From assembly GCA_020846145.1 (NCBI GenBank), contig JADLEL010000051.1, positions 1 to 64,000 of the forward strand: DNA of 64,000 nucleotides. The letters are read 5' to 3'. This DNA is from Pirellulales bacterium. GTDB taxonomy: Bacteria > Planctomycetota > Planctomycetia > Pirellulales > Thermoguttaceae. Position 1 is the first letter of the stretch. Each line of letters begins with the position of its first letter. Position numbers and translations under genes: made by a program. Below, piece after piece: positions 8,268 to 18,100 of the stretch. A model generated the notes under the pieces. The model searched no databases and was not told where the DNA came from. It saw only the letters and a list, made by a program, of their open reading frames with translations.

Positions 8268-11200
8268 CTACGGTGCTTCGCCGTTTCCTTCGTAGTCCGC
8301 CTCGTTGAATTCATCGTCAACTTCATGGGTCGCCGCGCCGTCATCCTGCCAGAGCGAGCGATCCTCCTCGATATCTTCGAGTTCTTCCGCAATCTCGTTC
8401 GCTTCCTCCTCGCTATCGAAAAAATCGACGTCGAAGACGCCGGAGGATTTGACGCCCTTTTTCGATTGGAAAAGTGTTTTTTTGGGGGGCGGCGGCAGAG
8501 GGGCGGTCGGAGCGGGGACCGGCGTTCGGGCAACGGGCGGGGAAACCGATTCCTCTTCGGGGAGATCTTCGCAATCGGGCGGAAAATCTTCTTCCGGAGC
8601 TTTCGTTTTGACGACCGCTTTGCGCCGGGGGGACGGGCGCGGCTTTTCGCGCTTCGGAACCTCCGCGGGAGCAACGCGTTGGAAAGCGATCGTCGCGCCG
8701 CCCGGCTGAAATGCCGCGGGAAGGCGATTCGATGGCGCTCCGAGGAGCGCGAAAATTTTCTCGATGTGTTCGTGGCAGGTGCATACCAAGAGTTGATGGC
8801 CCGCCGCGGCGAAATCGCGGAGCACTTCGGCCGCGGCGACCGCCCGATCGGCGTCGAAATTCACGAGCACGTCGTCCAAGATCATGGGGAGCGCCGCGCC
8901 GCGGCGCGCATAACTTGCACAGAGCGCGAGCCGCAAACTCAAGAAAAGCTGTTCGCGCGTGCCGCGGCTGAGCGCTTCGACGGGCAGGCAATGCCCGTGG
9001 GCGTCGTCCACCCGCAGGGTTTTTTCGCCCAGCGGCGTCCAAACGCGGCAATAACGGCCCCGCGTGAGCCGGGCGAGATGCACGGACGCCTCCTTGAGCG
9101 TTTCGGGCTGCCGCTCGTGCTCGTAACTCGCGCGGATATTCTCCAACGCGCGGCACACGACCGCCAACACTTGCCAGCGCCGCGCGGCTTCGGCGATCTG
9201 CCTTTCGACGGCCGCCAAGTCCAATTGCAGCCGCGGGAGGCGGCGGTCTTCGGCCAGAGCTTGTATCTGGGCCGTCAGTTGGCCGCGTTTTTCCAGCCGT
9301 TCGCGGACTTGGGTATCGAGCATCGCCAGCCGGTCGCGGAGCAAATTGCCGCGCGATTCCAACTCCCCGGCCGGCGCGCCTTCGAGCAGTTCGCGGACCG
9401 CCTCCTCGCTGCATTGAGCGCCGATCGCGGCGGCGATGTCGCGGCGCAGCGTTTCCCGTTCGCGCCGCAGGCTTTCGCCGCGCGCGGATTGAAGTGCCTT
9501 CTCGCGAAAGGAATCCTCGTCTTCCGCGCCGGCCTCGAAGAACAGGCGGCGGCGGCGGTGATTCAAGCGGCCGATGGCCTCTTCGTGCCGTGCGCGCAAC
9601 CGGCGGAATTGTTTGATCCGACCGCGAACCGCTTCTTTCCGCTCGGCGGCCGCTTGCTCTTCGGCCAGCAGATTCGCGAGCAGTTTCAATCGTTCGAGGG
9701 GATTGCCGTCGGGGAGCGCTAGCTTGGCATCGGCGGCCACTTGGAGCAGCCGCGCCGAAAGCGCGTCGGCTTCCTTGCGGCGGCGGTCCAATTCCTCGCG
9801 GCATTGGGCCAATCGGCGCCCGGTTTCGGACATCCCGCTCCATCGGCCCGCGAGTTGGCGCACTTGCCGCGCCGACAGTTCGACCGGCAAGCCGGCCGCC
9901 GCCAGCAAGTCTCGCCATTTCCGCCTGGCCGATCGATATTCGGCTTCGAGCTGCGCCGCGCGCTCCCCGGCCGCCGCTGCCGATTGCATCGCCGCGTTCC
10001 GCCGCGTTTCCAAGGGAACCAGGTTTTCGAGTTCCGACAGATCGTTTTCCGCGGCTTCGAGGCGGCTCGCCAGCGGGCCGCCGCCGCGGGGGAGGCGGGC
10101 GTCCAGCGCATCGCGTTCTCCCAGGAGCTGTTCGATCTGGCTCTGCACCAAGGCAAGTTGTTTTTGACACGCATCCATTCGCTTGGCGTTCGCCCTCTCG
10201 AGCGCGAATTTTCCGAAGGCCGTTCCGATGATGCCGATCACGCCCAAGCCGGCCGTCATCCAATCGGTCGAACGGGAGAGAAGGAGCGGCAACACCAGCC
10301 CCGCGCATATCAACAACGCGCCGAGCACGAAAACCGTCCCCAAGCCGGCGAGCACCCACGTAGGCAAAAGCTGCCGCTCGACCGCCCGCTGGTTTTGTTC
10401 CTCGAGTTCCTTCCGATGCCGGGCGAGTTGGTCGAACCGTTCGTCGATTTGCAATCGCCGGCGGCACTGCGCGACCGTTTGGCCGGTCTTGTCCATCGCA
10501 TCGTTCAAATTCGTTTCGCTTCGCGCGGCGAGTGCGGCGGCGATCTCCTCCGCCAGCGACTCGGAAGCCTCCTGGGCGGCTTTCGCTTCGGCGCGGGCGC
10601 GATCGAGATTATCCCGCAAGCGGCGCAGATTCTTCGCGGGCGAGCGAAGCGCCGCGAACGACCGCCGCGAGAGCCTGTCCGATCGCGCCAGGGCGCCTTC
10701 GTTCAGTCCCAATGGTTTCCAAAGGCCGGCGGACTCGTTTTCGAGCAGGACGATTTCGGCCTCCAGTTCGCCGATCCGCGCTTGGAGGCCGGCGAACCAG
10801 GATTCCTGCTCCCGCAGGGCTTCGATGCGCGCGAATTGTTTGAGCAGGTCCTCGTTAATCGCGAGGTTCGCCGCCTCGTTTCGCAGTTGTCCGCGCTCGC
10901 GGCGCAATTCGGCGATGCGGCCGCGGTGGCGCTGCAATTGGGCGTTGAGCGCGTCGATCCTTTCGAGCATTTTGTCGGGCAGCGGCGCGATCGGGCCGAG
11001 GACGGCAAGCTCGCCGTCGATCGCGGAGCGCCGCCACCAGCGGTCGCGGAGCGCCGCCGCCAGTCCCTGGGTCCGCGATTGGCGTTCGAGTTGATTTTGC
11101 TCTTCTTCGAGGCGGGCGAGATCGCGTTCGAGTTGCGATCGTTCGCCGATCAGGAGGCCGAACCGCCGGGTCAGTCCGCCGAGTTGTTCGATTTCGGCGA

Positions 11201-11783
11201 GGAGTTTTTCGCGGCGGCCGCGAAGATTCGCGAGGAGCGACGAACCGCCCCCGGCGTCGAGGATTCGATTCCGCGAGATATCCAACTCCCGCAGCGCCTC
11301 GACGAGCGAAACGCGGTCGAGGCCGGCGGTCAGGTTGTAGAGCAGTTCGGCGGCCGCGGTGTCGCCCAGCGCGCCCAACTCCTGCATTTCCCGCAGTTCC
11401 ACGGCGAAAACGTTGTTGAAAATCGCTTCATCCACTTCGGACAGCATCGCCTTCACCAGATGCTCGCCTTGCCGCATGCCGTCGGATGCGGTGAGGACGA
11501 TCTCCTCGCCGCCGCTTGGGGGCAGCCAATGGCGGGCGATTTCATAGCGGCCCTGCGGACTATCGACTTCGGCCATGCCGCCCGGCCGTCCGCCATGCAC
11601 CGGCGGAAAATACTGCCGCCGCGATTCCGAATAACCGTAGAGCATCGAGCGAATGAATTGCAGGAGCGTGGTTTTGCCGGCTTCGTTCGGTCCGTAAAGA
11701 ACGTTGAGTCCGTCCGAAAATCTTTCGATCCGCAATCCGCTCCAAATGCCGTAACCGTCGATTTTTAAGGCAAGTATTTTCAC
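8268..11783 (-). CDS. AAA/SMC-like ATPase, YhaN-type (Rad50-like)
   Basis: KILALKIDGYGIWSGLRIERFSDGLNVLYGPNEAGKTTLLQFIRSMLYG (Walker A), long coiled coil, SRGTREQLFLSLRLALCASYARRGAALPMILDDVLVNFD; GTG start. Confidence 0.88.
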   Translation of the reverse strand: MKILALKIDGYGIWSGLRIERFSDGLNVLYGPNEAGKTTLLQFIRSMLYGYSESRRQYFPPVHGGRPGGMAEVDSPQGRYEIARHWLPPSGGEEIVLTASDGMRQGEHLVKAMLSEVDEAIFNNVFAVELREMQELGALGDTAAAELLYNLTAGLDRVSLVEALRELDISRNRILDAGGGSSLLANLRGRREKLLAEIEQLGGLTRRFGLLIGERSQLERDLARLEEEQNQLERQSRTQGLAAALRDRWWRRSAIDGELAVLGPIAPLPDKMLERIDALNAQLQRHRGRIAELRRERGQLRNEAANLAINEDLLKQFARIEALREQESWFAGLQARIGELEAEIVLLENESAGLWKPLGLNEGALARSDRLSRRSFAALRSPAKNLRRLRDNLDRARAEAKAAQEASESLAEEIAAALAARSETNLNDAMDKTGQTVAQCRRRLQIDERFDQLARHRKELEEQNQRAVERQLLPTWVLAGLGTVFVLGALLICAGLVLPLLLSRSTDWMTAGLGVIGIIGTAFGKFALERANAKRMDACQKQLALVQSQIEQLLGERDALDARLPRGGGPLASRLEAAENDLSELENLVPLETRRNAAMQSAAAAGERAAQLEAEYRSARRKWRDLLAAAGLPVELSARQVRQLAGRWSGMSETGRRLAQCREELDRRRKEADALSARLLQVAADAKLALPDGNPLERLKLLANLLAEEQAAAERKEAVRGRIKQFRRLRARHEEAIGRLNHRRRRLFFEAGAEDEDSFREKALQSARGESLRRERETLRRDIAAAIGAQCSEEAVRELLEGAPAGELESRGNLLRDRLAMLDTQVRERLEKRGQLTAQIQALAEDRRLPRLQLDLAAVERQIAEAARRWQVLAVVCRALENIRASYEHERQPETLKEASVHLARLTRGRYCRVWTPLGEKTLRVDDAHGHCLPVEALSRGTREQLFLSLRLALCASYARRGAALPMILDDVLVNFDADRAVAAAEVLRDFAAAGHQLLVCTCHEHIEKIFALLGAPSNRLPAAFQPGGATIAFQRVAPAEVPKREKPRPSPRRKAVVKTKAPEEDFPPDCEDLPEEESVSPPVARTPVPAPTAPLPPPPKKTLFQSKKGVKSSGVFDVDFFDSEEEANEIAEELEDIEEDRSLWQDDGAATHEVDDEFNEADYEGNGEAP

Positions 11784-11810
11784 GGGAGGGAATGGGGTTG
11801 GGGGGAAAGG

Positions 11811-11873
11811 ATGAAGGATGAAGGATGAAGGATGAAGGATGAAGGATGAAGGATGAAGGATGAAGGATGAAGG
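11811..11873. repeat. Heptanucleotide array (ATGAAGG)x9
   Basis: Nine perfect consecutive 7-bp units. Confidence 0.98.
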
Positions 11874-11970
11874 AAACGCCGCAAAGGCTTCACAACTCAT
11901 CATTAACCAATATTGCACGATTTACAACCAATGAACTTTCTCGTGTAACTTCAACCGCAATCGTTTTTTC

Positions 11971-11995
11971 GTCATTCGTCATTCGTCATTCGTCT
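11971..11995. repeat. Heptanucleotide array (ATTCGTC)n overlapping the 3' end of the exonuclease gene
   Basis: gtcattcgtcattcgtcattcgtc. Confidence 0.9.
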
Positions 11996-13267
11996 TTCTT
12001 CCCCGCCGAGCAATTCGACGCCCAATAGGGCAGCTTCATCGAGAATCTGCCGGCGAGTCGCCTCTTCGGGAACTATCGCCGCCGAGACTTGCGCGCCGGC
12101 GCGATGGGATTCGGGCAAATACTCCTCGATATCCAACGGTGCGGCGGGATTCACCCGCAATTGTTCGAGGGCGCGCAAAAAGTCGCCGCGAATGGTTTCG
12201 CGTTCGTACCATTGCGGGGGAATGGCTTCGACGAGTTCCGCTTCCAAACCGATGCTCCATGCCGCGGGGGAATCGAAGCCGAATTCGGCGCGCAGGCCTT
12301 CGAGCAGCTCGGAGGCGAGCCGCCCGCGGTGCAGTTCCCGCGCCAATTCGCCTTCGCCGGCTACCGTCCAGGAAACGAGCAAATTCATTTTCGGCGACGC
12401 GTCGCGGAGCGATTGCAATCGTTCCCGCAGCCGCAATTCCAAGTCCTGCCGGGTGGCGGTCGGCTCGATGACGATCCGTTCGGCCGGCCAGCGCGCGGCG
12501 TCGCAGGGGATCGGTGCGGTTCGCGCTTGATTTCGTTCATCGACTTGCACGAGCGTGCAACCGTGGACGCCGCTTTCGTCGGGCCGGCGGCCTTGAGGAG
12601 TTCCGCAGTAATGGATGATCGTTTGGCTGGCAGCAGGAGAATGGTCTTCGTGCCCCTGGGTTCGGCCGGGAACGAGTACGTCCCGGCTCGCCGTGTCGCG
12701 TTCGTGCCGGCCTCCCAAGGCCCAATAATGGATGCCGCGGTCATGCATGGAGGCGTCGGCTTCGCCGCAGGCGACGGCGACGGTAAATAAGCCCGCGGAA
12801 TCGGGCCGAAATTCGCCCGTGCGAATGGGCTGCCGCTGCTCGCGGCTGGTCCCCGAAATTCGCGCGGCGGGAATTCCCTCGAGAGAAACGAGATACTCAT
12901 CGACCCGGCCGCGAGGAAATACATGCACGTTTCCGGGCAGATGCAGCGAGGCGGGCCAATCGTCGGGCGCGTCGAGTTCTCCGCCGGACCAATAAACGTC
13001 GATTCCCCTAGCCGCCAATTTTTCGAATTGTTCGCAAAGGAACAAGAATGCGCGGGGGCCTGCCAAAAGCGGTCGTAGAATATTTCCGGCGAGAATGAGG
13101 AATGCCGCCCCTTCCAAAACGGCCGCCTCGAAAACCTTCTCTGCCGCCAGATAGGGGGCCTCGATGAAGAGTTCGCGCAGATGCCCCGGCACTTCGGATA
13201 CGCCGCCCAAGGGTTGATCCAAGTGAAAATCGCTAGCATGGAGGAATCGAAACGGCGGGTGATTCAT
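11972..13267 (-). CDS. Metallophosphoesterase DNA repair exonuclease, YhaO-type (Mre11-like)
   Basis: FRFLHASDFHLDQPLGGV; exonuclease-like fold; adjacent to the Rad50-like ATPase. Confidence 0.85.
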   Translation of the reverse strand: MNHPPFRFLHASDFHLDQPLGGVSEVPGHLRELFIEAPYLAAEKVFEAAVLEGAAFLILAGNILRPLLAGPRAFLFLCEQFEKLAARGIDVYWSGGELDAPDDWPASLHLPGNVHVFPRGRVDEYLVSLEGIPAARISGTSREQRQPIRTGEFRPDSAGLFTVAVACGEADASMHDRGIHYWALGGRHERDTASRDVLVPGRTQGHEDHSPAASQTIIHYCGTPQGRRPDESGVHGCTLVQVDERNQARTAPIPCDAARWPAERIVIEPTATRQDLELRLRERLQSLRDASPKMNLLVSWTVAGEGELARELHRGRLASELLEGLRAEFGFDSPAAWSIGLEAELVEAIPPQWYERETIRGDFLRALEQLRVNPAAPLDIEEYLPESHRAGAQVSAAIVPEEATRRQILDEAALLGVELLGGEERRMTNDE

Positions 13268-13650
13268 TTTCGCCTCCAAATATCGATTGCTTAACGCCGG
13301 CTTCGGATTCAACGCTCTTCGCCTTAGTGTAATGAAAAAAGAAAAGATAGACTATATCACTATGGGAAAGAAAGAAGCGATTAGGTGAATTGGGGTCTCT
13401 TTGCCTGCTAACTCTATCTCGCACAATGACGAAGATGGGCAATATGAGAAAATAAGGAAGTTTGCTTTCTGGGCTATTCGGAAATGAATCGGTGAGGATG
13501 AATTGTACTCCGCAATTGATCATATTGGGCAACCGGCAATCTCTTGTTAATCCTCTCAGATTCACAATATCATTTAAGGCATTCTGCAAGACAGCCGATA
13601 AAAGATGGCGTCAAGGTTTGCCCTATCGTCCTATTTTCTTGCGGCAAACT

Positions 13651-13708
13651 AATGGCGGTGAGGCGAAGCCTCCGAATCGGCGCGTTCCCAAGCCGAGCCT
13701 GGAAACGA
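13651..13708. repeat. Two-hairpin element, diverged second copy of 2482-2536
   Basis: ggcggtgaggcgaagcctcc then gttcccaagccgagcctggaaac. Confidence 0.65.
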
Positions 13709-13743
13709 ATATCCTTGGCTTTTCATCAATCATCAAGAAAACC

Positions 13744-15177
13744 ATGCGATTTATTAAAATTTTCGCCCGGAGCGGCCGAATTGCGGGAACCGTTGGTGCA
13801 TTGCTGCTGATTTGCATCGGCCTCGGCGATTCGCCAATCAATGCGCAAACGAACGCCGCCGGAGTGCCTCCTTGGCAGCTTCCGCCCGGGGGAGCGCGTA
13901 CGCATCAAAGCGCGCCCATCGAGCGGATGGCCTACGATGCGGAGGTTGAAGGAACCCCGGAAAGCGGAATTCATCCTGCCCAAACCGCGCCATCCCACTC
14001 GCCGCGGGCATTATCGGAGCCGGTCGGCGATAATTCGATCGATCGCGATGCGGGCGGCAGCGCTCCGTGGAGCGACGGCGAAGAAATCGATTGCTCTTCG
14101 GGATTTTGTCTGAGGCCGTTCGCCAATCGGCTCTGGGTGCGGAGCGAATTCTTGTCGATGTGGGGCAAGTCGGCAAACCTCAAGCCCTTGGCGACATCGA
14201 GCAATTCCACGGTTACCGACCGGACTCAGGCCGGTGTTCTCGGACTGCCGACGACGCGCGTGCTGTTCGGCGGAGAAAACGAAGGCAGCGGCTATGCGCC
14301 GGGCGGCCGCTTCACGTTAGGCTACAAATGCAATCCCTGCGAAGACACGGGCCTCGAAGTGGTTTACGCGTTTCTCGGTCAAAATTCCGCCGATTTTCAC
14401 GCGAACAACTCGAGTACCCCGATCCTCGCCCGGCCGTTCTACGACGTGCAAAGAAGCGTGCAGGATTCCTTGGTCGTCGCCTTTCCCAATCAACAAACCG
14501 GCAGCCTGAACATCGGCTTGAGCAACGAATTCCACTCGCTCGAAATGCTGTGGCGGCAATCGATGACCGCGCCGAACTGCCGCCAAGTGGATTTCCTGGC
14601 AGGCTACCGCTACGGCAGTTTCGCCGAGACGCTTTCGGTCAATTCGACATCGACCTACATCGCCCAGGTGGGAACGATCCCCGTCGGCACGATCGTGCGG
14701 GTAAATGATCGTTTTTCCGCGCAAAACGATTTTCAAGGAGGCGTACTGGGGATTGCCACGAAGCAGCGGTATTGCCGCTGGTCGGTCGAGTTGCTGGGAA
14801 AGATGGCGTTGGGCAACACCCATTCCACGATCGACATCGGCGGTAATCGAGTGGTTACCGTGCCATCCGCGGCGCCGGAAACCAGCAGCGGCGGATTGCT
14901 GGCGCAGTCCACCAACAGCGGACGTTTTGAGGAGCACAACTTCACGGTCATTCCCGAACTGGGGATCACGCTCGGCTACGACCTGACCGAACGTCTGCAG
15001 GCCACATTAGGTTATTCCTTCATCTACTGGAGCCGCGTCGCCCGGCCCACCGATCAGCTCGACCTCAACGTAAACCCCGATCCCGCGTCGGGCGGCAATC
15101 CCGCGCCGCTATTTCGCTACGTTCCCGGCGATTATTGGGTGCAGGGGCTTACGGTCGGCCTTGATTATCGATTCTAA
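13744..15177 (+). CDS. BBP7-like outer membrane beta-barrel protein
   Basis: Signal peptide; NRLWVRSEFLSMWGKS, GGRFTLGYKCNPCEDTGLEVVYAF, C-terminal YWVQGLTVGLDYRF. Confidence 0.8.
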   Translation: MRFIKIFARSGRIAGTVGALLLICIGLGDSPINAQTNAAGVPPWQLPPGGARTHQSAPIERMAYDAEVEGTPESGIHPAQTAPSHSPRALSEPVGDNSIDRDAGGSAPWSDGEEIDCSSGFCLRPFANRLWVRSEFLSMWGKSANLKPLATSSNSTVTDRTQAGVLGLPTTRVLFGGENEGSGYAPGGRFTLGYKCNPCEDTGLEVVYAFLGQNSADFHANNSSTPILARPFYDVQRSVQDSLVVAFPNQQTGSLNIGLSNEFHSLEMLWRQSMTAPNCRQVDFLAGYRYGSFAETLSVNSTSTYIAQVGTIPVGTIVRVNDRFSAQNDFQGGVLGIATKQRYCRWSVELLGKMALGNTHSTIDIGGNRVVTVPSAAPETSSGGLLAQSTNSGRFEEHNFTVIPELGITLGYDLTERLQATLGYSFIYWSRVARPTDQLDLNVNPDPASGGNPAPLFRYVPGDYWVQGLTVGLDYRF

Positions 15178-15180
15178 TCT

Positions 15181-18100
15181 TCAGTTCAAGAGCCAATCGT
15201 CGGTCAGATCGAAGAGGGAATCGGCGGCGGCCTGCGCGGTTTGTTGCGTCGCCGCGAGCGTGGCGGCGGCCGGCAGGCTATCGGCGACGCCGTCGTTGAC
15301 GACGATCTGAATAATGCGGTTGGCGGTTTGCGGCGATGCGGCGGTGTTGCCGTATTTCAAGGTCTTCAAAACTTGCGTATAGGTTGCCGTATCGGCCGCG
15401 CCGGAGAGCGTTAGGACGCCGTTCGCATAGTTGGACGTTAGGGAGGTATTGGCCACCGTGGCGGAGAGCGTTTCGGCGTTGCCGTCCAGCGGATTGGCGA
15501 GCGTTACCTTCATCGAGGCGAGCATCGGGCTGTCCGCATCGGCGGCGAGGGCATCCGCTGCGGCGAGGGCAACCGACGCGCCGCCGGCAGGGAATAACGC
15601 GGTGAAGCCGTTGCCCGGCAGCGATTTCGCCAAATCGACGACCGGGGCCGCGTTGGCTTGCACAACCGATTGCGAGCCGGTGGGAGCGGAAGCAAGGAGC
15701 ATCCGCAGCGTGATTTTTTCGGGCCGGATTCCCCGTTCGCCGAAGTTGTACTCGGCGCCGATCTCGCCGCCGCCGAGTTGAACGTCGAAGGCGTCCGCGC
15801 CGACCGTTCCGCGAACCGTTCCGCCGACGCTTCCGGCCGTATCCTTTCCGTCGAGGAAGTTCGCCGGCTGGATTTCTTGGATGCGATAGGTTCCGGCGAC
15901 GAGATTTCCGAAGCGGTAGGAGCCGTCGGCGGCGGTGAGGACGGGCGATTTGCCCGCCACTTCGGTCCAAGCGCCGGAGCCGTTTTTCAGCAGCAGTTTG
16001 ACGGGAACGCCGGGCAATCCGTAATGCGTGCCGCCGGACGCGGTCCGCAATCCGTCGTTATTCGAGTCGATATAGACGTAGCCCGACAGGCTCGCTCCGG
16101 CGAGCGCGAGCGAGGCGGTATCGGCGGCGGCGCTGTAGGCGGTGGCTCCGCCGACCGCTCCGGTCGCGGAGAGATCGACTTTCGTGTTGCTCGTGCCCGC
16201 GGTGGTGTCCCAGGCGCGATAGGCGATCGAGGGAGAATCGCTGAGGGAGGTTCCGGCGGTGTAGCGCAGCACGGCATCGCGGGGCAACAGCAGCGCGGAT
16301 GCGGCGGAGACCGTTCCGACGGGGCTGAAGGCGGAGCCGTCGAGCGAATACTCCCAAGTTCCCGCTCCCGTAATGCCGGTCAAGGCGATGCCGCCCACGA
16401 CGGCGCTCGCATCGACATCGGTGACGGCGGTGGAACCGGCGCCGGCGTTGATGAAATCGGCCAAGTCGAAGGTTTTCACGGCGCTGGGGGCGATGCTTCC
16501 CAGCGAGGGTTGGGCCGCGACGAGGACCGGCGCGTCGTTGACGGCGGTTACTGAAAGCGCGGCGGTGTCGCTGGCGAGGCTGAAGGCCGTGATGCCGCCG
16601 ATCGCGCTCGACTGCGAAAGATTGGCTCTACCGCCGATCGTGCCGCTGCTCGCGTCCCATGCGCGATAAACGATTGTGGCCGATTCGCCATTCTTGCCGT
16701 CGGGCGTATAGCGCAGCGAGGCGGTCTTGGGCAACAATAACGCCGACGAATTGCTCACGCCCGTAATCGTTACGAAGGTGCTGCCATCGAGCGCGTAGGC
16801 CCAAGCGCCGGTTCCGGTAACGCCGACGAGCGCGATGCCGCCGAGTTGCGCACTTGCGTCGGCATCGGTAACGGCGGTCGTTCCCGTGCCGTTGTTGATG
16901 AACGATCCGATCAACGCAAAAGTCTTGGCGGCATCTTCGCTGGTGGTGCCCAAGGAGGGATTGGCGGGCGTGAGGACGGGCGCGTCGTTGACGTCGATCA
17001 CGGAGAGCGAGGCGATATCGGTCGAGGCGCTAAAGGCCTTGTCGCCGCCCACGTCGCCGGTGGCGGAGATATCGACCTTATCGCCGCCCGCGCCGTTCGT
17101 GGCGTCCCACGCGCGGTAGCTGACGGTCGCCGTTTCGAGGTTCACGCCGTTGGGCGTGTAACGCAATTGGGCCGTTTTGGGCAAGAGCAAGGCGGCGGAA
17201 TCGGAAACGGTTCCCACGGCGGTGAATGTCGCACCGTCGAGCGAATAGACCCACGTTCCGCTGCCGGCGACGGCGAAAATGGCGACGCCGCCGACGATGG
17301 CGCCGGTATCGACATCGGTAAAGGTCGTCGTTCCCGTGCCGTTGTTGATGAACGTACTAAGGTTGATGGTCTTGGCGGCGTGGAAATCGGTGGTTCCCAG
17401 CGAGGGATTGGCCGCCGCGAGAACCGGCGCGTCGTTGACGGCGGTTACGGCGAGGCTTGCGGCGTCGGTGGCCGAACTGAATGCCGTATTGCCGCCGACC
17501 AAGACGGGCAGCGAAATGTCGATCCGCCCGCCGCTCGCGCCGGCGGTGGCATCCCAAGCCCGATAAGTGATCGTGGCGGATCCGCCGTTTTTGCCGTCGG
17601 GCGTGTAGCGCAGCGAGGCGTTTTGAGGCAGGAGCAACGCGGAGGAGGGGCTGACCGATGAGATGGCGTTAAAGGTCGAGCCGTCGAGCGTGTAGGCCCA
17701 AATACCTTGACCGGTAAGGCCGATCAGGGCGATGCCGCCGACCACGGCCGACGAGTCGGCATCGGTAATGCTCGTGGTGCCCGCGCCGTTGTTGATGAAC
17801 GTTCCCAAGCCGATGGTCGTGGCCGTGTTTTCATCGATGGTTCCCAGCACGGGCGATGCCGGCGCAAGCACGGGTGGATTGTTGGGCGGGACGATAGCGA
17901 TCGCGAAACTCGTTTCGGTTGCGTTGCCCGCGCGGTCGGTGGCTCGCAGGGTAACCTGCGCGGGCGATGCCTGTCCCGTCGGGGGCGTCCAGGCGATCAA
18001 GCCGGTCGTGGCGTTCACGGCCATACCCGCGGGCGATTGCGTCAGCGAGTAGGCGATCGTGCCGGCCAGATCGCCGATCACCGCCGCTTGGCAATTGTAC

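Noticed and set aside
6917-8674. 585-aa minus-strand ORF spanning the twin-hairpin element
   Set aside because: Covers the 7337-8197 CDS in antisense and a repeat; its similarity to the 54898-55605 ORF reflects the duplicated element, not a gene family.
8413-10467. 684-aa minus-strand ORF
   Set aside because: Out-of-frame shadow of the YhaN-like gene; Arg/Pro/Ala-rich with no motifs.
9741-11768. 675-aa plus-strand ORF
   Set aside because: Antisense to the YhaN-like ATPase; no domain motifs, composition artefact.
11811-11873. Possible CRISPR-like array
   Set aside because: Simple 7-bp tandem repeat with no spacers and no cas genes.
16130-17870. DNA-level direct repeats as a mobile element or CRISPR
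   Set aside because: Explained by repeated ~115-aa protein domains of the surface protein.
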